Shown here piece by piece: positions 6,666-15,377 of a stretch of 64,000 nt of DNA. Numbering within the stretch: position 1 is the first letter of the stretch; every line of letters starts with the position of its first letter. The stretch lies in NCBI GenBank assembly GCA_964501985.1, contig CAZCVY010000006.1, positions 1 to 64,000 on the forward strand, in the 5' to 3' direction. Below the pieces are notes generated by a model, which had not been told where the DNA came from, did no database searches, and was given only the letters and a program-made list of their open reading frames with translations. Made by a program: the position numbers and the translations under genes. This DNA is from Bog-366 sp964501985 (GTDB lineage Bacteria; Acidobacteriota; Terriglobia; UBA7540).

Positions 6666-7388
6666 ATGCGTTGCTCTCTTGCCAACGCGGTTTTCTTGGC
6701 CTGCCTCTCAGTACCCTTGAGTTTATATGCGCAGCCTCGCGGTGGGGGTCATTCCTCATTTTCCAGGTCCGGCGGGGGTTATCATAGCCACACGGTCGCG
6801 CCACGGCCGTTGGCTGGACGCGCCAGTTCCGGGACGTCGCATGCATCTTCTCTGAGGATTCCGTTTGCGCCCTTGACCGGCTCGTCCCTGATCAATCCCG
6901 GCGAGGCGTCATGTCTGCTCAACCCCTCCTTTGCGGGTTCCTATTATTGCCGCCAATATTTTCCCCGAGGCGCCTCCCTGGGATTTGAGCCCGTGTATCC
7001 GGGTTGGTTTCCGACGGTAGGATACGAGACGGATCAACCCGCGCCCTCGACTGCTGAGCCGGAGCAGGACTCTCAACTCGCGGCGCAGGTGGGGAACTTG
7101 GCAGGGGAAGTTGAGATGATGCGTGAGGACCAGGCGCAACGAGATTTGCGCGGCGCACCGGCGGCTCAGTCGCCTCGGGAAGCCGAAGAAAAGCCTCCCG
7201 CCACTCTCTTTGTGTACCGAGATGGCCACCAGGCAGAAGTCCAGAATTATGCCATCCTTGGCAATACGCTCTGGGTTTTTGCCGACAAGGCGACGCGGCG
7301 AGTTCCGCTCGCCGACCTCGACCTCGCTGCAACTCAGCGCGCGAATGAGGCACGCGGCGTCGACTTCGCAGCTCCAAACCAACAATAA
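6666..7388 (+). CDS. secreted hypothetical protein
   Basis: 240 residues from the ATG at 6666, chosen because a clear signal peptide (MRCSLANAVFLACLSVPLSLYAQ) begins there. The open frame extends further upstream without one. The mature N-terminus is Gly/Ser/His-rich and disordered. The middle holds four Cys. A short acidic coiled stretch follows (about 140-170), then a C-terminal segment (LFVYRDGHQAEVQNYAILGNT) ending in DKATRRVPLADLD. That last type of segment occurs in many secreted acidobacterial proteins. No enzymatic motif is seen. Confidence 0.65.
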   Translation: MRCSLANAVFLACLSVPLSLYAQPRGGGHSSFSRSGGGYHSHTVAPRPLAGRASSGTSHASSLRIPFAPLTGSSLINPGEASCLLNPSFAGSYYCRQYFPRGASLGFEPVYPGWFPTVGYETDQPAPSTAEPEQDSQLAAQVGNLAGEVEMMREDQAQRDLRGAPAAQSPREAEEKPPATLFVYRDGHQAEVQNYAILGNTLWVFADKATRRVPLADLDLAATQRANEARGVDFAAPNQQ

Positions 7389-7477
7389 ATCCACATTTGC
7401 AATTGGGATACAACGGGGCGGCTTAGCTCGGATTTCTCACGTGAAAATTCCTATACTGCAGTATGGCCGCTGCCTTC

Positions 7478-7678
7478 AGCCCCAACGGGGCGAACTAACA
7501 AAGCCCAGGCCAACGGCCTGGGTTTAGAGATGAGCCTTACCCCTGAGCGTTGAGCCCTGTAAGGGCGAACTACAGTCTGTCGCGTGGAGCGTGGCGCGCC
7601 CCTTCAGGGCTCCATCGCTCCTCCTTCTGCAAACCCAGGCCTTTGGCCTGGGCTTCGTTAGTCCGCCCCTTTGGGGCT
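7478..7678. repeat. REPIN-like inverted pair of 48-nt double hairpins
   Basis: The left arm 7478-7525 matches the reverse complement of the right arm 7631-7678 at 44 of 48 positions. Each arm holds two hairpins: GCCCC/GGGGC, and CCCAGGCC/GGCCTGGG with a 3-nt loop. Two of the four differences lie in the loops. A second, nested pair sits inside (GAGCCCTG...AGGGCG near 7551-7567 against CGCCCCTTCAGGGCTC near 7599-7614). A partial direct repeat (GGGGCTCAAACC) follows on the right. No coding capacity. Confidence 0.75.
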
Positions 7679-7748
7679 CAAACCGGGACGCATCCTCGGG
7701 GCTCAAACCCGGATGCCTCCGCATCATCGATCTGGTGAGAAATGCGGG

Positions 7749-8546
7749 TTAGTACTGCTTCACGGAAACCACTTGGTCGCCGTCGAAGGTAACGAAGAGT
7801 ACGTGCGGAGCGGTCCCGTAAATCCAATCTTCCTGCTCGACGCCGTCTCGAACTTCGCGCACACGGCGGTCCGGAGTGCCTTTGGCGGAAAGCACCGCAT
7901 CTCGATCCATCCCTACCATGACCTCGTGATTCTTGATAGCCTCTTTGAACTTGGGAGGGAGGTTTGGCGAGTACAACTCGGTGGGCGCGTGCCGCTCGAA
8001 ATCCAGCGTGCTCGAGAGGATCGTCTTAACCTGCGCGACGGTCAAGTCGGGAAGGGACTTACCAAAATCCACGGTGATGGATGATCCGAATGCCGCGGCC
8101 TGGGGCTGTCCCGATGCAACCGGCGTGACTCCCATGCCCCCATCGATCTCGATGTGCTGGTACCACTTCTCGCGGGTCCGTCCGCCCCCGTTGACCTCAA
8201 AGGTGACCTGGTTCGACTTGAACTCAATTTTGGTGATCACGGCGGGCGCACCGGGCTGGATGGCCACCCCGTTCAAGTGCATTTCCTTTTGGGCGGCCTC
8301 CTGGTCCAGTTTTCCCTTCGCATCCACCCGCACGCCTCTCTTCCCGCGAGGCAGCGGAACTTTGGTCACCGCCATTTCCCGGAGGAGACCGCGAATGATT
8401 TCAATGCGGGCGTTGCGATCCATTCCCTCTTTGGAAAAACCCAAGGGAATAACAAGGAGGGCGCTGGCCAGCCACAAGCCCCGCCATAGCCAACTCCGGG
8501 TGGCTCTTTCCCCGTGGCCGGAAGTCTCTGCACGCCAGCGAAGCAT
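7749..8546 (-). CDS. membrane-anchored or secreted protein with BamE/SmpA-like C-terminus
   Basis: 265 residues. A single hydrophobic segment (about 20-38, LWRGLWLASALLVIPLGF) acts as signal anchor or signal peptide. The central part (about 60-160) is beta-rich. The C-terminus VMVGMDRDAVLSAKGTP followed by QEDWIYG, VLFVTFDG and VVSVKQY follows the BamE/SmpA pattern (GMxxxxVxxxxGxP, then WxYG, then FxxxxV), a small domain used in envelope assembly proteins. The overall family is common in Acidobacteria but uncharacterised. The gene is five bases downstream of the CPBP protease gene, suggesting one operon. Confidence 0.62.
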   Translation of the reverse strand: MLRWRAETSGHGERATRSWLWRGLWLASALLVIPLGFSKEGMDRNARIEIIRGLLREMAVTKVPLPRGKRGVRVDAKGKLDQEAAQKEMHLNGVAIQPGAPAVITKIEFKSNQVTFEVNGGGRTREKWYQHIEIDGGMGVTPVASGQPQAAAFGSSITVDFGKSLPDLTVAQVKTILSSTLDFERHAPTELYSPNLPPKFKEAIKNHEVMVGMDRDAVLSAKGTPDRRVREVRDGVEQEDWIYGTAPHVLFVTFDGDQVVSVKQY

Positions 8547-8551
8547 GGGAC

Positions 8552-9514
8552 TCAGTCCTTTTTCGACTCTTCCTCGAGGGGGGCCGAAAAAATTGTGATC
8601 GGCGGGTCCGGCGCCAATAGTTCCGCAGGACCAAATACCAGAGCTTTCATTTTATCACTCGTATAGATGCTTTTTGTAAACGACACGTACACGATCGCGA
8701 CCAAAATAACGCCCGTAACCAGCAAGCCGCCTTCCGGCCCATAATCGCCTCCGGTCAGCCATACGGGACCGCCCACGCGCGCGGTAAGAACGCTGGCTGG
8801 AACGACTAAGCCACTCACGGGCAGTCCCAACAAAAAGCCCAGGAGATAATTCCAGATGAAGTGCATCCCGATGGGCATCCACAAAGAGCGGGTCCGCAAG
8901 TAGGCGACGGCGAAGGGAACTCCGATCAGAGCGGTGTTGAGGGTGGACACCCACGTGCTGTGCGGGTTGGAGAGATGGGCAATGCCGAACAATGTGGAAG
9001 TGGCAATAATCGCCCCCGCTGGAGTGATGGACTCCGTCAATCGCTGGAAGGGATACCCGCGAAAAATGGCTTCCTCATTGACCGCCGCCAAGGCGAACAC
9101 GGCGAATGCGAAGAATCCCGACCGCGCCATCGGATGCGGAGAATAGAAGAAGTGGGCAAATCCGCAAGTTCCCTCCAGCCCGGTTGCGAGGAATAGCATG
9201 ACCGCGCCCACCAGCAGGCCGCGGCTCAGTTCCCTCCACCACCGAGGGTGGAACGCCAGGCCCACGGAACCCAGGGACCGTCGATCGAAAACCGCCGTCA
9301 TTAGCTTGAATGAAGTGAGGACTGCTAACAACGTTGCGAGGGATTGCCAAAAAAGCGCGGCAAACAAACTGGGATGGGCCTTCCCGCTGAGGAAGATGAC
9401 TCCCACGACTTCCGCAGCAACGATGAAGGCAACGAACAGCAGGACGACAGAAAGAAAGAATCGCCAGATAGGACGGAGGCGGTTACCCACAAGGAAGACT
9501 TCGGCCGAATTCAT
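8552..9514 (-). CDS. CPBP-family intramembrane metalloprotease
   Basis: 320 residues with about eight membrane segments. The three conserved motifs are present: NEEAIFRGY (Glu147, Glu148, Arg152), FGIAHL (His180) and HFIWN (His218, Asn222), which form the Rce1/CAAX-type glutamate-intramembrane protease site. Substrates of such bacterial enzymes range from prenylated proteins to bacteriocins and anti-sigma factors and cannot be told from sequence. Its start overlaps the stop of the GHMP kinase gene by 4 bp, so the two are translationally coupled. Confidence 0.85.
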   Translation of the reverse strand: MNSAEVFLVGNRLRPIWRFFLSVVLLFVAFIVAAEVVGVIFLSGKAHPSLFAALFWQSLATLLAVLTSFKLMTAVFDRRSLGSVGLAFHPRWWRELSRGLLVGAVMLFLATGLEGTCGFAHFFYSPHPMARSGFFAFAVFALAAVNEEAIFRGYPFQRLTESITPAGAIIATSTLFGIAHLSNPHSTWVSTLNTALIGVPFAVAYLRTRSLWMPIGMHFIWNYLLGFLLGLPVSGLVVPASVLTARVGGPVWLTGGDYGPEGGLLVTGVILVAIVYVSFTKSIYTSDKMKALVFGPAELLAPDPPITIFSAPLEEESKKD

Positions 9515-10539
9515 CGCGCCTCCACGGCGCGTTCGACCTGATCGGCGTGAACTTCCAGGCCGGTCCTGGAGATGCCGAAGTTAATGATCTGCCCCCCCAT
9601 TTGGACCAGGGCGTCTTCCACGGCAGGCTTGGTGCCCGGGCGAACCATGAAGACCACGCATCCGCCGCCCCCGGCTCCGCAGACCTTGGCGGCCATGGTT
9701 CCCTGCTTGCGCGTATGCTCAATCATGCGGTCGATCTTGGGGGTGGAAATACCCTTGAAGTTGCGTTTGCGATTTTCCCACTCGAGCGCCAGCAACTCCG
9801 CCACGTCATTCCAGTCCCGCGCCAGCAACGCTTCCCGCATCTGGCTGGCGATGGTGGTAATCTGATCGAAATTCTTGAGGACGGCCTCGTCGTTGTCGAT
9901 GTGGGATTTCATGACCTCCCAGTTGTTGATGGCGGAATTGCGCGGCTGTCCCGTGTAGCAGAGCACAAATCGCTTTTCCACGTCGGCGAAGGGCAAAGGC
10001 AGGCGCTCCACTTTTACGCCGTCGCGCTCCAGATGGACCGAGTTGGCGCCCCCGTAAAGCGCGGGGAAGTAGTCCTGCCAACCCGTGGGCACGCGGATGA
10101 CAATGGCTTCCACGTTCTTGGCAATTTCCAGGATTGTGGCGCGGGTGCAACGCTTGCCCGTGACCCGCGCCAGGCCCCCGCACAGGGCGATATTCAACGC
10201 CGAGGAACCTCCCAGTCCCGCGCCCGCCGGCACCTGCGAACTGGTCTTGATGTTCAATCCGCGGCGGGGTTCAAAGAACATCACCAGTTCCCGCAGCAAG
10301 GGCAATTGCGACTTGCCGAGGGAGAGGTCGGTGAGGTTTTCCCAGCTTTCCTTAAGCCCCTGGTCCTGCGACGTGAGGACGATGCGCCGGTCCGCACGCG
10401 TATCGATAACACATGAGGCATAGCACCGGATTGCAATATTAACTGTTTGAGCTCCGGGATGAAAAAGGTAAAGCGGCCAGATGTCCACAGTTCCGCCGGC
10501 CAAATCAACTCGGGCAGGCGCTTTTGCTTCAACGCGCAT
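9511..10539 (-). CDS. GHMP-family sugar kinase (heptose/fucose kinase-like)
   Basis: 342 residues. It has an N-terminal APARVDLAGGTVD substrate motif, the ATP-binding loop PAGAGLGGSS (104-113) and the C-terminal glycine-rich KVCGAGGGGCVVF motif, all in the usual GHMP order. The length and the AGGTVD signature fit D-glycero-D-manno-heptose-7-phosphate kinase or L-fucose kinase relatives rather than mevalonate or homoserine kinases. The product would be a phosphorylated sugar for surface glycans or salvage. It is the first gene of a minus-strand operon with the CPBP protease and the BamE-like protein. Confidence 0.82.
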   Translation of the reverse strand: MRVEAKAPARVDLAGGTVDIWPLYLFHPGAQTVNIAIRCYASCVIDTRADRRIVLTSQDQGLKESWENLTDLSLGKSQLPLLRELVMFFEPRRGLNIKTSSQVPAGAGLGGSSALNIALCGGLARVTGKRCTRATILEIAKNVEAIVIRVPTGWQDYFPALYGGANSVHLERDGVKVERLPLPFADVEKRFVLCYTGQPRNSAINNWEVMKSHIDNDEAVLKNFDQITTIASQMREALLARDWNDVAELLALEWENRKRNFKGISTPKIDRMIEHTRKQGTMAAKVCGAGGGGCVVFMVRPGTKPAVEDALVQMGGQIINFGISRTGLEVHADQVERAVEAR

Positions 10540-10580
10540 GATGACCTCTTCAGAAGTGGATTAAGAACTCACGTAAGAGC

Positions 10581-10761
10581 AGTCAGCTCTCAGCTTTCAG
10601 CATTAAGCTAAGGCCCCCCGCGTGGCGCCGGCTTCCGGGATCCGTTGGGCATTGTTGGAGTCCGAAAATCGGAGCCTCACCTGCCCCCTCCTTCGCTTGA
10701 GAGAAGGGCTCCGGATGGAAGAGGTTGAGCTGAGAGCTGATTGCTGAAAGCTCATTGCTGT
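10581..10761. repeat. pair of inverted 7-bp tandem repeat arrays
   Basis: Left array 10581-10608: heptamers AGTCAGC, TCTCAGC, TTTCAGC, ATTAAGC. Right array 10727-10761: GAGCTGA twice, then TTGCTGA, AAGCTCA, TTGCTGT. The two are roughly reverse complements. The right array contains the stop codon of the 10752-11135 gene. The 118 bp between them show no gene. Confidence 0.7.
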
Positions 10762-11135
10762 GCTACCTGCATCGTCTCATCAATCGTCAGAGTCGGCCAA
10801 CCGGCTTTGGCGGGCTCCGCGGGCACGGCGGTAATCTTGAAATGTTGGCCATCGTCCACTTCCGCAGTGTAATTGTAGCCGCGCCGGTTCGCGCCGGAAA
10901 ACGTAATCGAGCCATCCTGCTGGAGTTCATCGACTGAGGCGTACGACCCGTGGCTTGCCAGATTCATCCTCTCGGCTTGGCCGATGGCGACCAGATCGCT
11001 CTTTACGCCCACCACGTCGATGACTTCTTTAGGCGCCTGCCCCGCCGTCGGCCCCTGGGAGAACTGCGATTTCATTACAAACCAGATAACCGCCACCACT
11101 ATTAATAATCCCAGGATGCTTCCTGCTGTTTTCAT
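10752..11135 (-). CDS. small single-pass membrane protein, pilin-like
   Basis: 127 residues from the ATG at 11135, supported by AGGAG eight bases upstream; a GTG two codons earlier is less likely. One N-terminal membrane helix (ILGLLIVVAVIWFVM) is followed by a soluble domain: a helix with ERMNLASHGSYASVDELQQDG, then strands with a GYNYTAEV motif. This is the architecture of minor pilins and pseudopilins seen in Acidobacteria, but the classical GFTLIE prepilin site is absent. Its role is unknown. Its stop codon lies within a 7-bp repeat array. Confidence 0.6.
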   Translation of the reverse strand: MKTAGSILGLLIVVAVIWFVMKSQFSQGPTAGQAPKEVIDVVGVKSDLVAIGQAERMNLASHGSYASVDELQQDGSITFSGANRRGYNYTAEVDDGQHFKITAVPAEPAKAGWPTLTIDETMQVAQQ

Positions 11136-11284
11136 AAACACTCCTGTCCAGGGTTGGTCGGAAGGTCGGCCCTATTTTGACGCCATGTGCGCGCGGATGC
11201 AATAAGTTAGGGTTTTTTCTCGGCCGCAAGCAAGCTAAGATGTCGGCCAGCGCAGTCCGTGTGAATTTCACGATTGGAGGCGGC

Positions 11285-12445
11285 GTGGCAGACACAGCCG
11301 ATGTGGTCATCGTAGGCGGAGGGATTGTGGGCGCCAGCATTGCATACCATCTCGCTGAAGCCGGCTCCACAAACGTCTTCGTCCTGGAGCGGGAGCCGCA
11401 CCTGGGCCGTGGCTCAACGGGTAAGAGCATGGGCGGTGTACGCGCGCAGTTCTCCACGGAGATCAACATTCGCCTATCGATCTACGCCCTCGATTTCTTT
11501 GCCCGATTCGAGGAAGCCACCGGTTGCCCGGGCGGCTATCGTCCGCAGGGCTACCTGTTCGTCGCGACGAATGAAAAGCACCTGGATTATTTGCGCGCCA
11601 ATTACCAACTGCAAGTCGCGTGTGGGGTGAAGACGGCGGAGCTGCTTTCGCCCGCCGAGGTTCTCCGCCGCATGCCGCACTTGCGTTCCGACGATATCCT
11701 GGGAGGCAGCTTCAGTTCCACCGACGGTTTTGTGGATCCCTACAGCGTCATGACGGGCTTCATGCAACGCGCTACGGAAAGAGGCGTGCGCTTGTGGAAG
11801 GGAGCGGAGGTCACAGCAGTTTCGCAGGATGGCAGGGGAATTGCGGGCGTCGACACCACGCGCGGCCAAGTGGCAACGCGCACCGTGGTGAACGCCGCCG
11901 GACCCTGGGCGGCCCAAGTGGCTGCGCTGGCCGGAGTGGAGTTGCCCGTGCAACCCCTGCGTCGAATGTTAGTTCCCACCGAGCCGTTCCCTCTCATCGC
12001 GCGCGAAGCACCCATGACCATCGATATGGCCACCGGCTTTCACTTCCGCCCCGAGGGGCTGGGAGTGCTGCTCGCCTGGAACGATCCGGAAGAGACTCCA
12101 GGCTTCAACCTGAATTTCGATCCGGCGTTCATCGAGAAAATTCTTCTGCGCGCGGTCGACCGCGTTCCGTGCTTTGACGCGCTGGAAGTAAATCCCAAAC
12201 GCGCGTGGGCCGGCCTCTACGAAATGACTCCCGACCATTACCCCATCCTCGGGCCGGTGCCGCAAGTCCCCGGATTGTTTCTCGCCAATGGCTTCAGCGG
12301 CCATGGCGTGATGCACTCACCCGCCACGGGGAAGGTCCTGGCAGATTTGATCCTGCGCGGCCACTCCGATCTGATTGACGCTCACGCTCTCGACCTGGCC
12401 CGCTTCGCCGAAGGCCGGCTGATTCATGAGACCGCTGTGCTGTAA
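11285..12445 (+). CDS. FAD-dependent oxidoreductase of the DAO (glycine/sarcosine oxidase) family
   Basis: 386 residues from the GTG at 11285, chosen for GGAGG four bases upstream and because the ADP-binding motif (DVVIVGGGIVGASIAYHLA) follows at once. An ATG at 11240 is an alternative. Other family marks are the STGKSMGGVR flavin segment, the TTRGQVATRTVVNAAGPWA strand and the C-terminal GLYEMTPDHYPILGPVP and NGFSGHGVMHSPATGK motifs. These enzymes oxidise secondary or primary amines such as sarcosine, glycine or proline derivatives; the substrate cannot be fixed. It stands alone, followed by the Gfo/Idh/MocA-dhaK pair. Confidence 0.84.
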   Translation: MADTADVVIVGGGIVGASIAYHLAEAGSTNVFVLEREPHLGRGSTGKSMGGVRAQFSTEINIRLSIYALDFFARFEEATGCPGGYRPQGYLFVATNEKHLDYLRANYQLQVACGVKTAELLSPAEVLRRMPHLRSDDILGGSFSSTDGFVDPYSVMTGFMQRATERGVRLWKGAEVTAVSQDGRGIAGVDTTRGQVATRTVVNAAGPWAAQVAALAGVELPVQPLRRMLVPTEPFPLIAREAPMTIDMATGFHFRPEGLGVLLAWNDPEETPGFNLNFDPAFIEKILLRAVDRVPCFDALEVNPKRAWAGLYEMTPDHYPILGPVPQVPGLFLANGFSGHGVMHSPATGKVLADLILRGHSDLIDAHALDLARFAEGRLIHETAVL

Positions 12446-12557
12446 TCGCGGCGATTGCGTGGTCCCGGGTTTCGCCTGACGCTCCGTCGGAATCTTCCGA
12501 CTCGCAAGGTGCTAGAATAGGTCCCCGAAAATCAGAGTCAGCAGGAGGAACCCTGGT

Positions 12558-13793
12558 ATGGCAACACGACGTGTATTTATAAAGAAGGCTTTGGGCGGTT
12601 CGGCCGCTCTAGCCGCATATGGACTTTTTCCCTCCGGCCGTGTGTTGGGAGCCAACGACCGCATCCGCATCGGACTCATCGGCGCAGGCGGGCGCGGAAC
12701 GGCAATCTTCAAGACAGCCTTGAAATGCCCCAACGTGGAGGGCGTGGCCGCCGCGGACATCTATACCCGCCGCCTCGAAAAGCTGAAGGCGAGCATCCCG
12801 TCGATCCAAACGTACGGTGATTTTCGCAAATTGCTTGACGACAAGAGCATTGACGCAGTTCTGATTGCCACGCCCCAGCACTTGCACGCACTGCACTTCG
12901 TTCCGTCTATTCACGCGGGAAAGGATGTCTACCAGGAAAAAACGATGGCGTTCAATCCCGACCACGCCAAGCGCATGCGCAAAGCGCTCAAGGGCTCGGG
13001 ACGCGTGGTCGCGGTCGGCATCCAATCCACCAGTTCGACGGCCATCCCCAAAGTACGTGAATACCTGCAGCCTGAGCGCATGGGCGTGATCACGCAACTG
13101 CACACTTTCCACTACCGCAATGCTCCCTATGGCGGCTGGAAGCGCGAAATTCCCGCCGACTGTGACCCCCAGCACGCGGACTGGAAGGCCTTTGAAGGCG
13201 AGGCGCAAGACTATCCGTTCGATCCCAACCGCCTGATCAACTGGCGCTTTTTCTGGGACTACTCCGGAGGGAACGTTTTTGAAAACATGGTGCACCAGGT
13301 GGGATTCTGGTTCAAACTCCTCGATCTCAAGATTCCGCAAAAGGTAACGATGGTGGGGGCCAACTACCTTTCGCCCGACATGCAGCCCCCCGACACCATG
13401 GACGTGAGCATGATTCAACAGGAAAAGATTCTCTTTACGTGGAATTCCATGTTCGGCAATAACCTGATGGGTGAGGGCTACGACCAGGTGCTCGGCAATA
13501 AGGGGACGATCGTTCGCGACGATAACGACAACGTGCGCTACCTTCCCCAGGAGAGAAAGTCCGCGGCCCCGAGCATGGGCGAAGCGGCGGGAAAAGCTCC
13601 GGACATTGTCGGCGCGGGTGACTCCACCTTGCTGCATATGCAGAATTTCTTCGACTGCATGCGCAGCCGCAAGGAAACCGACTGCCCCTTCGAGCTGGGC
13701 TTCCGTGCTGCGATCACCTGTCGCATGGCGGTGGATTCCTACCGGCAAGGTCGAACTCTGAGTTGGGACGACGAAAAGGAAGAAATCGTTTAG
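12558..13793 (+). CDS. Tat-exported Gfo/Idh/MocA-family oxidoreductase
   Basis: 411 residues. The N-terminus TRRVFIKKALGGSAALAAYG is a Tat-type signal. It is followed by a Rossmann motif (RIGLIGAGGRG), the DAVLIATPQHLHA strand and GKDVYQEKTMA, the usual EKP position carrying KTM. The C-terminal domain contains FWDYSGGNVFENMVHQ. Members oxidise or epimerise sugars with tightly held NAD, and the exported subgroup acts in the periplasm. AGGAGGAA precedes the start and TAGAAT at 12513-12518 is a possible -10. dhaK follows after 21 bp, suggesting co-transcription, although the two would act in different compartments. Confidence 0.83.
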   Translation: MATRRVFIKKALGGSAALAAYGLFPSGRVLGANDRIRIGLIGAGGRGTAIFKTALKCPNVEGVAAADIYTRRLEKLKASIPSIQTYGDFRKLLDDKSIDAVLIATPQHLHALHFVPSIHAGKDVYQEKTMAFNPDHAKRMRKALKGSGRVVAVGIQSTSSTAIPKVREYLQPERMGVITQLHTFHYRNAPYGGWKREIPADCDPQHADWKAFEGEAQDYPFDPNRLINWRFFWDYSGGNVFENMVHQVGFWFKLLDLKIPQKVTMVGANYLSPDMQPPDTMDVSMIQQEKILFTWNSMFGNNLMGEGYDQVLGNKGTIVRDDNDNVRYLPQERKSAAPSMGEAAGKAPDIVGAGDSTLLHMQNFFDCMRSRKETDCPFELGFRAAITCRMAVDSYRQGRTLSWDDEKEEIV

Positions 13794-13814
13794 GAGAAAA
13801 AGCGAACCCTGCTG

Positions 13815-14825
13815 ATGGAGCAACGCATGAAAAAGATACTCAATGAGCCTTACGCTTACGTTGACGAGATGCTGGAGGGCCTTTGCCTGGCCCATCCGCA
13901 GTACTACAAGCAGACCGGCCCGGCGGGCCGTGTGATTGTGCGCGCAGACGGGCCGGTCAGCGGCAAAGTGGGAATTGTTTCCGGCGGCGGTTCCGGACAC
14001 TTGCCTGTCTTCACCGGATACGTGGGCAAAGGTCTGCTGGATGCCTGCGCGATTGGCGACGTCTTCTCGTCCCCCGCGGTTGACCAGGTCGCGGAGGCCA
14101 TTCGCGCCGCCAATGGGGGCGTCGGAGTGCTGCGCCTTTACGGAAACTACGGAGGCGACAACATGAACTTCGATATGGCGGGGGAGATGGTCGAAATGGA
14201 AGATATTTCCACCACCACCGTCCGCGTGGCCGACGATGTAGCGAGCGCCCCACTGGCGGAGCGCTCGAAGCGGCGAGGCGTCGCCGGGTTGGTCTACGCG
14301 TACAAAATCGCGGGCGCGAAGGCTGACCAGCGCGCAACGCTGCACGAAGTAACAGCCACAGCGCAGAAAGCCGCGGACGCCTGCCGCTCGGTGGGCGTAG
14401 CGTTGACACCCTGCACGGTGCCGGCGGTGGGCCGCCCGACATTTGAAATCAGCGATACGGAAATGGAGATTGGCATGGGGATCCACGGTGAGCCGGGTGT
14501 GCGCCGCGGCCCGATGCGGCCCGCCGACGCCATCGCAGAAGAAATGCTATCACTTCTGCTGGCTGACCTGCCTTTGCATTCCGGAAACCGCGTTTCAATC
14601 TTGGTGAACAGTCTGGGCGCGACGCCTCCGGAAGAGCTTTACATCGTCTACCGTTATGTGGCCCGCAAACTGGCCGGCATGGGCGTGGAAACCGTCATGC
14701 CTTTGGTGGGCCGCTATGCAACCTCCATGGAGATGGCCGGCATGTCTCTCACGATTTGCCAACTCGATGCGGAGTTCGAAGCCCTGTTAAAGGCCCCCTG
14801 TGATTGCCCATTCTGGAAGGTCTGA
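13815..14825 (+). CDS. dhaK: dihydroxyacetone kinase subunit DhaK
   Basis: 336 residues, full length for DhaK. It has the SGGGSGHLPVFTGYVGKG phosphate-binding loop, NYGGDNMNFDMA, the DDVASAP segment and the substrate-binding His224 in GMGIHGEPG, which forms a covalent hemiaminal with dihydroxyacetone. DhaK binds the triose, while phosphate comes from a DhaL domain carrying ATP/ADP. No DhaL gene follows: the next 210 bp are non-coding. The enzyme must therefore use a DhaL from elsewhere or act on another C3-C4 sugar in an unusual pairing. It is probably co-transcribed with the upstream oxidoreductase. Confidence 0.86.
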   Translation: MEQRMKKILNEPYAYVDEMLEGLCLAHPQYYKQTGPAGRVIVRADGPVSGKVGIVSGGGSGHLPVFTGYVGKGLLDACAIGDVFSSPAVDQVAEAIRAANGGVGVLRLYGNYGGDNMNFDMAGEMVEMEDISTTTVRVADDVASAPLAERSKRRGVAGLVYAYKIAGAKADQRATLHEVTATAQKAADACRSVGVALTPCTVPAVGRPTFEISDTEMEIGMGIHGEPGVRRGPMRPADAIAEEMLSLLLADLPLHSGNRVSILVNSLGATPPEELYIVYRYVARKLAGMGVETVMPLVGRYATSMEMAGMSLTICQLDAEFEALLKAPCDCPFWKV

Positions 14826-14992
14826 AGCGCGCCGATAACCGTGGCTTCGATCGGTGTGCCGGGTGTCCCTTACGATCCATGGACACTGCATACATCCTAC
14901 CGCGGACGCCTCAAATCGGAAATGCCTCGTCACGGATTAGACTCCCCTGCCGCCAAATTGATGTTGATTTTGAGGCGTGGATGTTGTAAATA

Positions 14993-15024
14993 ATTTAGGT
15001 GTCATTTGTAGATGATTTAGGTGT
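14993..15024 (+). promoter_or_regulatory. PadR operator: direct repeats spaced 22 bp
   Basis: ATTTAGGTGT occurs at 14993-15002 and again at 15015-15024, two helical turns apart, ending 11 bp before the padR-like start at 15036. The most likely ligand is the PadR dimer encoded next, controlling itself and the permease. Confidence 0.6.
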
Positions 15025-15035
15025 AGGATTCAATT

Positions 15036-15365
15036 ATGGGTAAACCGTCCGATTTGCTCCAGGGAACACTCGACCTGCTGATCCTGAAGACAATTTCGCT
15101 CGAACCGAAGCACGGGTGGGCCATCGCCAAGCGCATCGAGCAGGTGAGTAACGACGCGCTGCAAATCACGCAGGGTGCCTTGTATCCCGCCCTGCATCGG
15201 CTGGAGCAGCAGGGCTGGGTGCGCGCCGAGTGGCGCTCAACCGAAACCGGTCGCGAAGCCAAGTTCTACAACCTCACGAGAGCAGGCCGCGCCCAACTGG
15301 AGAAGGAACTCGCCCAGTGGGAGCGGCTCTCGAACGCCGTGGGGTTGGTGATTCGCATGGTATAG
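15036..15365 (+). CDS. PadR-family transcriptional regulator
   Basis: 109 residues. The winged helix-turn-helix begins GKPSDLLQGTLDLLILKTI, followed by HGWAIAKRIEQVS, QGALYPALHRLEQQGWV and KFYNLTRAGRAQLEKE. This is the PadR core as found in the Acidobacteria-type PadR/permease pairs. It lies 12 bp upstream of the permease gene and presumably represses the pair, de-repressing on binding a small molecule or stress signal. The direct repeats just upstream are the probable operator. Confidence 0.9.
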   Translation: MGKPSDLLQGTLDLLILKTISLEPKHGWAIAKRIEQVSNDALQITQGALYPALHRLEQQGWVRAEWRSTETGREAKFYNLTRAGRAQLEKELAQWERLSNAVGLVIRMV

Positions 15366-15377
15366 GAGAACGTCGAA

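Noticed and set aside
12609..14486. 625-codon open frame on the minus strand
   Set aside because: It is antisense to the Gfo/Idh/MocA and dhaK genes, both well supported by motifs; the long frame is a codon-bias shadow.
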